In this document: piece after piece, positions 1-4,742 of the stretch | Layout: every line of letters starts with the position of its first letter | Numbering within the stretch: position 1 is the first letter of the stretch | NCBI GenBank assembly: GCA_035317605.1 | Contig: DATHGT010000345.1 | Span: 1-15,023 of the forward strand | DNA: 15,023 nt | Direction: 5' to 3' | Source of the DNA: DATHGT01 sp035317605 | Lineage (GTDB): Bacteria; Methylomirabilota; Methylomirabilia; Rokubacteriales; CSP1-6 | Program-made: the position numbers and the translations under genes | The notes under the pieces: generated by a model | What the model was told of the DNA's origin: nothing | What the model saw: the letters and a program-made list of their open reading frames with translations, nothing else | Databases searched by the model: none

Positions 1-240
1 GATCGCGCCGGCTACGAGGGCGTGTACCTCCGTATCCGGAGCGGGGGATCGTCACCGAAATGGGGACCGGAGATGCTGGTCGAGGGGCCCAACCAGAAGA
101 GGGGCGCCCGGCAGCCGGCGCTACTGTGGCAGAAGGACGGATCGCTCCAGGTGGCGTGGGAGGTCTGGGATTACACGGGAGGCCCACTCGCCGCCACGAG
201 ACGAATCGACAGTCGCAGGCTAGCGGTCGACAAGAAGTAG
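1..240 (+). CDS. C-terminal end of a BNR/sialidase-like beta-propeller protein (5' partial)
   Basis: The reading frame is open from the first base of the window and ends at TAG 238-240, giving the last 79 residues of a longer protein; a GTG at 22 is internal and not taken as a start. Visible pieces such as GVYLRIRSGG near residue 8, KWGPEMLVEG near residue 21 and a QPALLWQKDGSLQVAWE stretch near residue 38 have the alternating hydrophobic strands and W/D-rich turns of BNR or sialidase-type propeller blades. That would fit an extracellular or surface glycan-associated protein, but the catalytic part, if any, lies outside the window. It is the only gene here on the plus strand and runs toward the minus-strand genes. 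The family assignment is from general strand pattern only; another beta-propeller family is equally possible. Confidence 0.6.
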   Translation, partial: DRAGYEGVYLRIRSGGSSPKWGPEMLVEGPNQKRGARQPALLWQKDGSLQVAWEVWDYTGGPLAATRRIDSRRLAVDKK

Positions 241-1009
241 TCCCTTCCCCGCGATCCCCCCGGATCGCAAGGCCTTCCGCAAGTACCCGAAAAGCACCGC
301 CTCACGGCGCCCATCGACGACCGGTCGCAGAAGTGGTCCACGACCTGCCCAGTGGCCTTGGCCGGGGCCCTCGCACACGTCCCACGGCCGGCGGAGAGCC
401 TTCGCACGCGAAGCAAGCGCGTGATTCGGACGGTCCTACGGCGCTTCACCTTCGTCCACAAACACCGTCCAGGAGGTCTCTGCCGGCGCACAGGTTGCCG
501 CCCATGAACGTCCGTGTCCGCGGGGCTGACCAAGCCCATCCCGCCTCCTGACCACGTTTCTTAGGGCTTCTGGCCTACCCGCGTCGTCCGGGACTCCGCC
601 ACGCGCGAATCGTCGGTTCGAGGGTCTGGGAACCGCTCCCGCCACATACCTCAGCGCGAAACCGCAACGCCGCGTTCTTGAACCAGCTCACCCGCTTGCT
701 ATCTGAGACGAGGCGGATCGCGCCTTCAATGGCGACGGCTCTGCATAACTTTTGATCCTCAGATCCACCACCGCCGCGCTGGACGTTCCTCGTGAAAGAT
801 CGTCCGTGAGAGAACAATCGGGGTGGGTCAGGGAACTTCGGCCCTGATCGGTCTCGACAGCGCGGCGGCGTGGCGTCGAGCGCAAGTGCTTCGCGCCACT
901 CCCCACGGGCCCGTGTGTGGGCGGATACGTCCCCGTCCGAGGAACGGCGCAGATGAGATCGGAGTACCTGGCCGTAAACGGAGAAAGGGAACCGGGACCT
1001 CGAGAATCC
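241..1009. other. gene-free stretch between converging transcription units
   Basis: About 770 bases with no convincing gene on either strand. Short open frames exist in several frames, but they lack ribosome-binding sites, their translations are Arg/Pro/Ser-rich with no domain pattern, and the longest minus-strand one (575-1126) runs across the terminator at 1010-1046 and into the neighbouring gene. Base composition is less extreme than in the flanking genes, with A/T-containing patches around 640-810. A 12-bp perfect palindrome CACGGGCCCGTG lies at 904-915. A T-loop-like GGTTCGAGG near 615 has no matching acceptor or anticodon stems, so I do not call a tRNA. The stretch may hold a decayed gene or an untranslated RNA, but nothing identifies one. 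Confidence 0.5.
251..268 (+). terminator. candidate 3' hairpin after the plus-strand gene
   Basis: GCGATCC (251-257), loop CCCC, GGATCGC (262-268) form a perfect 7-bp stem that begins 11 bases after the stop codon at 238-240. No T tract follows on the plus strand, so it is not a canonical intrinsic terminator. It could protect the mRNA 3' end or mark a Rho-dependent end. Confidence 0.3.
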
Positions 1010-1046
1010 AAAAAAAACGGGCGGTGGGTTTCCCCACCGCCCGTTT
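1010..1046 (-). terminator. strong intrinsic terminator of the minus-strand gene ending at 1071
   Basis: A perfect inverted repeat pairs 1015-1028 with 1033-1046 (core GGGCGGTGGG/CCCACCGCCC) around a 4-nt loop at 1029-1032. Read on the minus strand, the GC-rich stem is followed by eight T residues (complement of A1010-A1017), part of which can extend the stem. It lies 24 bases past the stop codon of the secreted-protein gene. On the plus strand there is no T run after the stem, so it should act in one direction only. Confidence 0.93.
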
Positions 1047-1070
1047 GCTACGGGCGTTCTTCGCCTGCTG

Positions 1071-2231
1071 TTACCTGTTGGCGAAGGGGTTGAAGGTACC
1101 GAACGACAGGTTGTCCAGCGAGGCATTGCTCATCCGGTGGAAGAGCGTCGCCTCACGACCCGTCACTTCGAGACCCCAGTAACCGGTGAACGAGAAGAAC
1201 TGAGCACTACCCGCCACGACCGGGTTCGGGTTCACGGACTGCGCTTCCAACTCCGTGTACCAGACCGGCACGGTGTGGGCACCCAGATTCACGGGGGCCG
1301 TGCTGTAGATACTGTCGATCGACGCTACCGTCGAGATGCTCAGGCAGGTGCAGCCCAGGACGAAGTCCTTCGGCCCGGACTCGTCGTCGTTGTAGATACG
1401 GCCACGGACCTGGGTCACAGCAGTACCCGAGACGACGCCGTTCGACGGGAATCCGAACGTACCGTCGCGGTTCTGGATCCTCGGGAACCCGGCCGCGATC
1501 GGGAACACGCCCGTACCCGCCGAACTCTGGATGCTGGAGCTCGGGCAGATCAGGTAGATCGAGGCCTTCAGCGAAGCGGTCTCCTGCGGCGTGACGAAGG
1601 TCGCCGCCGTACGGAGCGGGCTCCAGCAGAAGCCGTTGTTGATGCTACCAGCGAACACGCCCGCACCCGGAGCACACAGGCCGATCGAGGCACCCGCACC
1701 GGGGTTCTCGACGAGCGGCAGGAAGCCAGGCGCCAGCGTCAGGAACGTGTCGAGGATGATCGGCTCCAGCTCACGCAGCCGACCCGTCTTGGCGTCGATC
1801 CAGTGCGTGCGCGTATGGAGCGGGAAGTTCAGCGGAATCAGGTCGTTGCCCGTGAGCGTGTTGCCGATCGCGGCCAGGCCGTTGAAGTCCAGCGTGAACG
1901 GCGACGCGGTGGTGATGTAGGCCTTCGCCTGCTTCGCCGTCTCCACGTCCGCGATCGACTTGTTGCGAGCGCAGGTCTGCGTGAAGAACACCGCATGGAT
2001 CGGGTTGGTGAAGTTGAACGGCGGGTTGAACCCGAGGGTCGTCGGCACGACCGGGGACGCAATCTCCAGGACCGACACGAAGCCGGCCGCTGGATCGCTG
2101 AAGAACGGAAGAAGCACGCCGGACGCCGCCAAACTCAGCGGGTCTGCCAACTGGGCTGTGGCCGGCACCGCAGCCATCGTCAAGAGACACACCACTAGCA
2201 GTGCAACCTTCAACCCCATGAGTTTCCTCAT
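1071..2231 (-). CDS. secreted protein of unknown function
   Basis: A 386-residue protein starting at ATG 2231, chosen because GGAGGGAG lies just upstream and the product then begins with a clean signal peptide: a charged MRKLMGLK n-region, a hydrophobic core to about residue 22, and an ATA|Q cleavage site near residue 26. The open frame extends 56 codons further upstream to 2399, but that part looks like untranslated leader. The mature protein has seven cysteines counting one in the signal core (C15, C87, C186, C202, C229, C294, C296), a GCTCLS pair near residue 293, and a C-terminal stretch FFSFTGYWGLEVTG near residues 345-358 that looks like beta strand. No transmembrane segment or cell-wall anchor follows the signal. 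I do not recognise a family. Extracellular or periplasmic location is inferred. It has its own candidate promoter and a strong terminator, so it is probably monocistronic. Confidence 0.8.
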   Translation of the reverse strand: MRKLMGLKVALLVVCLLTMAAVPATAQLADPLSLAASGVLLPFFSDPAAGFVSVLEIASPVVPTTLGFNPPFNFTNPIHAVFFTQTCARNKSIADVETAKQAKAYITTASPFTLDFNGLAAIGNTLTGNDLIPLNFPLHTRTHWIDAKTGRLRELEPIILDTFLTLAPGFLPLVENPGAGASIGLCAPGAGVFAGSINNGFCWSPLRTAATFVTPQETASLKASIYLICPSSSIQSSAGTGVFPIAAGFPRIQNRDGTFGFPSNGVVSGTAVTQVRGRIYNDDESGPKDFVLGCTCLSISTVASIDSIYSTAPVNLGAHTVPVWYTELEAQSVNPNPVVAGSAQFFSFTGYWGLEVTGREATLFHRMSNASLDNLSFGTFNPFANR

Positions 2232-2348
2232 TGCTCCGCTCCCTCCGTTACGCATGTGATGTTGAGGTGTAGCTGCTTCTGAGGTTTCGCCCCGCTCGCG
2301 ACCATCACCAACCGTTGCTCTCGTCGACTCGACAGTCACCCCGCTCTC

Positions 2349-2386
2349 GCCATCCCGCAGAAGATGGCCCGACCGGTAGCGGTCGG
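2349..2386 (-). promoter_or_regulatory. two abutting hairpins in the 5' leader of the secreted-protein gene
   Basis: On the minus strand, CCGACC-GCTACC-GGTCGG (2386 down to 2369) is immediately followed, with no spacer, by GCCATC-TTCTGCGG-GATGGC (2368 down to 2349). Both stems are perfect 6-bp helices. They lie in the roughly 190-nt leader between the candidate promoter (2428-2457) and the ATG at 2231. No known riboswitch consensus was recognised. Possible roles include mRNA stability, an RNA-binding-protein site or, for the first palindrome, a DNA operator. Confidence 0.35.
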
Positions 2387-2427
2387 TTAGAAAAGCCATG
2401 GAAAACAGGGGTCCAGCACACTCGGGA

Positions 2428-2457
2428 AGAGTAGGCGGAAGGGCGGCGACCTGTCAA
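2428..2457 (-). promoter_or_regulatory. candidate sigma70-type promoter of the secreted-protein gene
   Basis: On the minus strand there is a perfect TTGACA -35 box (2457-2452), an 18-base spacer, and TACTCT (2433-2428) as -10 box, which keeps the important T1, A2 and T6. A start near 2421 would give a leader of about 190 nt. The -35 box sits one base downstream of the T run of the preceding gene's candidate terminator, so this is a compact terminator-promoter junction. Confidence 0.5.
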
Positions 2458-2458
2458 G

Positions 2459-2512
2459 AAAAAAAGCCGCCGGATCGAGGCCCTCAAGGTTCCCGCCTCG
2501 GGGCCTGGCGGT
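2459..2512 (-). terminator. candidate terminator of the three-gene envelope operon
   Basis: On the minus strand GGGCCT (2506-2501 complement) can pair with AGGCCC (2483-2478), and an outer helix pairs 2512-2507 with 2471-2466, with a 6-base bulge. A seven-T run (complement of A2459-A2465) follows directly. The hairpin overlaps the stop codon of the lipoprotein gene (2484-2486). An alternative CGAGG/CCTCG stem (2476-2480/2496-2500) is also possible, so the exact fold is uncertain. Confidence 0.45.
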
Positions 2513-2948
2513 CGTCCAACTGACGGTACCAGGTCCCCGCGATTCTGACCCACCGGTCGTCCAGCAGAACGGTCTGGGCGGGGATACTCGCCGCGCGCTG
2601 GAGAATGGGCTGGAAGAGCACCCTGACCTTCACCGTCGCAAAATACCCCTCGATGAGAGCCTCCTCGATTTTGTAGCCGAGGTACCGGACTCCCTTGCGC
2701 TCCGACGCATATTCCTGCGGCGACACCCGGCCCTTCCCGCGGGGCTCGAGAAGTTCCCACTGAGTCTTGTCGTCGTCTTCCATACGGGCCGCCCAGAACG
2801 TTGCGGCGCGCTCGCGGAGAGCTTGCGCCTGCCGTTCGGGCGCGACGGCCACCGGGGTCGACGTGTTGTCCCGCGATGTAGGCGCAGCACAGCCCGCCCC
2901 CGTCAGCGCGATCAGTCCTGCGGCGATCACGACCAGGCCGCGCTTCAT
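2484..2948 (-). CDS. small lipoprotein with a possible NTF2-like fold
   Basis: A 154-residue protein from ATG 2948. The ATG overlaps the TGA of the upstream gene as ATGA (2945-2948), which fixes the start and indicates translational coupling; the open frame continues 10 codons upstream but gives a worse N-terminus. MKRGLVVIAAGLIALTGAGC is a lipoprotein-like signal with candidate lipidated Cys20, although the -3 residue is Gly where Leu is usual. The mature part runs from an Arg/Gln helix with TFWAARMEDDD near residues 50-60, through QEYASERKGVRYLGYKIEEA near 78-97, to strands ATVKVRVLF and LLDDRWVRIAGTWYRQL near 104-144. This helix-then-sheet order resembles NTF2/SnoaL-like envelope lipoproteins, which is a fold guess and not a function. 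It is probably anchored to a membrane in the envelope and works with the Tat protein encoded just before it. Confidence 0.75.
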   Translation of the reverse strand: MKRGLVVIAAGLIALTGAGCAAPTSRDNTSTPVAVAPERQAQALRERAATFWAARMEDDDKTQWELLEPRGKGRVSPQEYASERKGVRYLGYKIEEALIEGYFATVKVRVLFQPILQRAASIPAQTVLLDDRWVRIAGTWYRQLDDRQAPRREP

Positions 2949-4126
2949 GCGAGCGTCAGCCCGTGTCGCGCGTGACACGTATCGCCGACCAATTGCCGGT
3001 ACAGCTCACGATCCGCCGCCTGCGCCTCCCCGAGGTTTCGTGCGCCCAAGTCGAGCAGGAACCTCCGGAGCGTCGCTGTGGCGGCCTGCCGCTGAGTTCG
3101 CTGGATCGACGTGAATCTGGCCACCTTGTGCAGCTCGGCGAAGGCCAGGCACTCTTCCGCATGCCCCAGGAGCTTCAGCTTGGCGTCGAACTGGTACCAG
3201 AAATCCGTCACGCTGTTTCCGCGCGCCTTATAGAAGCGGTCGATCAAGTCGAGATCCGCGCTGAGCCTCCAAACCAGGAGATCGACCTGCTGTTGCATCC
3301 GTCGCGACCGATCCTTGCCCGTATAGCCTGCCTGAAGGGCCGCGAGCAGCGCATAGATCATGTGCCCCCCGCCGCACGTGAAGTTGTGCACGGGGGCTTG
3401 CTGGGTCTCGGGACGCCCCTCCCGCATCGCTTCCGCGACCGGCAGCGAGGCCTGTTCGAGCAGGCGCAGGGCACTCTCCACGAGCGCATCGAGATCGACG
3501 GGTTCTCCCCACGCGTTCGTCCACTGCCGGCGGCTCAGGGGCGTGGTGCGCGTGAGGGCAATCAGGCTCCACGGAAGCTCGTTCGGGCTCGAAGCGACCT
3601 GCGAGGGGCGCAGCAGGGCACGAGCCCCGTCCACCAACTCCTGAACGGTGCGCCGATGTCCTTTGTGCGTGAACGCGTAATCTAGAGGAACGGCCGCCTC
3701 GAGCATCGTCTTCAGAAACATGTTCGGGTGACCTTCGACGCCGATCGGAAAGCCGAGGAAGGTTTTGCCGTTCGCGGGGACGTCCACGAGCACCGACTCC
3801 AGCAGGTAGTCGACGGCCCGCCGACCGGTGCCGAGCGTGAAGCTTCGCCCCATCGCCCGAACACCATGAGCCACCATCCAGGGGTCGTCGAGAGGCGTCG
3901 CGTAGCGCCGCACGATCCCGGCCCCATCGTCGGACGTGCCCGCAAGGGCGCCCCCCCCGGCACGGACGAGCGGCTCGCCGAACAGCATGGCTGTTCCCCC
4001 CGCGAGCAGAAGCTCGCGACGGGTCAGACCTGTGTGACAGGTCGCCGGAAAAAACGACCGACTGACTTCCGGAGTCACGCGACGAACTCTCGTTTCCTGG
4101 CGAAAATCGACTGAGGCACCGACCAT
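2945..4126 (-). CDS. Tat-exported protein of unknown function
   Basis: About 393 residues from ATG 4126, four bases after the stop of the GspC-like gene. The Tat signal is GLTRRELLLAGGTAMLFG at residues 33-50, so folded export is expected. The n-region before it is long (about 34 residues), and a GTG start at 4078 would shorten it to a more usual length, so the start is not settled. The mature part has clustered His residues, GVEGHPNMF near 129-137, FTHKGHRRT near 152-160 and HNFTCGGGHMIYALL near 247-261. It then becomes strongly helical, including LDLIDRFYKARGNSVTDFWY near 292-311 and GHAEECLAFAELHK near 321-334. The helical pattern with a Cys/His patch hints at an alpha-alpha toroid such as in terpenoid-cyclase-like proteins, possibly metal-binding, but I recognise no family. 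It sits mid-operon, coupled by ATGA overlap to a lipoprotein gene. Confidence 0.78.
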   Translation of the reverse strand: MVGASVDFRQETRVRRVTPEVSRSFFPATCHTGLTRRELLLAGGTAMLFGEPLVRAGGGALAGTSDDGAGIVRRYATPLDDPWMVAHGVRAMGRSFTLGTGRRAVDYLLESVLVDVPANGKTFLGFPIGVEGHPNMFLKTMLEAAVPLDYAFTHKGHRRTVQELVDGARALLRPSQVASSPNELPWSLIALTRTTPLSRRQWTNAWGEPVDLDALVESALRLLEQASLPVAEAMREGRPETQQAPVHNFTCGGGHMIYALLAALQAGYTGKDRSRRMQQQVDLLVWRLSADLDLIDRFYKARGNSVTDFWYQFDAKLKLLGHAEECLAFAELHKVARFTSIQRTQRQAATATLRRFLLDLGARNLGEAQAADRELYRQLVGDTCHARHGLTLA

Positions 4127-4130
4127 GGGG

Positions 4131-4589
4131 CTACTGAGGGGTGATCCCCCGCAGCAGCGACCCGAAATCGACGCGTGGAGTTCCCGGAGGCGTTGGAGCC
4201 AAAGGTGGCCCAGGAGGAAGGACGACCACTTCGTGACCGCTGGTGTCGACGGGCGCCGGGGGCGGTGTCCACACCGAGGGAGGCGCCGCTGCGGTCGTGG
4301 TCGCCGGGCCTTGAACACCGGCCAAGAGCACCGCAAACGGTCCCCCCGGCCCCATCATCTCCACGCGATCATCGAAGATCTTGGTCAAGCGGTAAGGGCC
4401 GATGCTCTCTCCCGGCCGCAGGGCCACCGGTTGATTCTGAGTCAACACCGGCTCCTGCAACCAGGCGCGGCCTCCACCCTCGACGACGACGAGTCCACTG
4501 AGCGTGAAGCGCGGGGCTTGTGCATCTGCGTCGACGGCGGCGGCGATGACAAACGCCATCCAAGCGGCCACGGTCAGGATCCTTTTCAT
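4131..4589 (-). CDS. GspC/PilP-like periplasmic protein with proline-rich tail
   Basis: A 152-residue protein with AAGGGAGGG just upstream of ATG 4589. MKRILTVAAWMAFVIAAAV with a likely ADA|Q cut near residue 23 is a signal peptide. Residues 28-91 form one compact domain: LSGLVVVEGGGRAWLQEP, then ALRPGESIGPYRLTKIFDDRVEMM, then FAVLLAG. That order, with a strand, a GE.IGPY.L..I..D.V turn and a closing strand, matches the homology region of type II secretion GspC and related PilP pilot-type proteins. The rest is Pro/Ala-rich (PPSVWTPPPAP, LPPGPPLAPTPPGTP) and probably unstructured. No other type II secretion or type IV pilus gene is visible nearby, so a stand-alone envelope role is more likely than a full secretion system. 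It is the first gene of the operon with the Tat protein and the lipoprotein. Confidence 0.72.
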   Translation of the reverse strand: MKRILTVAAWMAFVIAAAVDADAQAPRFTLSGLVVVEGGGRAWLQEPVLTQNQPVALRPGESIGPYRLTKIFDDRVEMMGPGGPFAVLLAGVQGPATTTAAAPPSVWTPPPAPVDTSGHEVVVLPPGPPLAPTPPGTPRVDFGSLLRGITPQ

Positions 4590-4665
4590 CGCGCCCTCCC
4601 TTTCATCGAGCCCCGAAATACCTGGGTCTTCACGGTGCGGTGGACCCGAGAGACGGTCCGCCTCG

Positions 4666-4695
4666 AGTCTCCGACGTAGGGCCTTGAAAAGTCAA
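4666..4695 (-). promoter_or_regulatory. weak candidate promoter ahead of the GspC-like operon
   Basis: The gap 4590-4728 contains, on the minus strand, TTGACT (4695-4690) and, 18 bases on, GAGACT (4671-4666). The -35 is near consensus but the -10 matches at only three positions. TTGACT lies inside a small inverted repeat CTTGA-CTTTT-CAAG, which could also be a protein-binding site. Direction and position fit the operon starting at 4589. Confidence 0.22.
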
Positions 4696-4710
4696 GTGTC
4701 TTGTAGAAAC

Positions 4711-4742
4711 GCCTTTCTCCAAGGCCGGTTATCGGAGAAGGC
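4711..4742 (-). terminator. weak candidate hairpin at the end of the O-antigen ligase-like gene
   Basis: GCCTTTCTCC (4711-4720) pairs with GGAGAAGGC (4734-4742) with one bulged base and a 13-base loop. It overlaps the stop codon at 4729-4731. On the minus strand the following bases are GTTTCTACAAG, a poor T tract, so termination here would be inefficient. Confidence 0.25.

Noticed and set aside
605..645. tRNA-like GGTTCGAGG T-loop
   Set aside because: The bases on either side do not form the 5-bp T stem, and no acceptor, D or anticodon arms can be placed around it.
678..705. Plus-strand TTGAAC-N16-TATCTG promoter-like pair
   Set aside because: Matches are weak and there is no plus-strand gene downstream for it to serve.
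904..915. 12-bp palindrome CACGGGCCCGTG as a possible operator
   Set aside because: Short GC palindromes are common in DNA of this composition, and no promoter or gene start lies beside it. It is mentioned only in the gene-free stretch entry.
575..1126. Minus-strand open frame of 183 codons in the gene-free stretch
   Set aside because: It starts inside the neighbouring secreted-protein gene, runs across the strong terminator hairpin, and has no domain-like pattern.
2232..2399. N-terminal extension of the secreted protein to 442 residues
   Set aside because: The extra 56 codons lack a ribosome-binding site, would bury the signal peptide, and hold the leader hairpins, whereas ATG 2231 has a good Shine-Dalgarno sequence.
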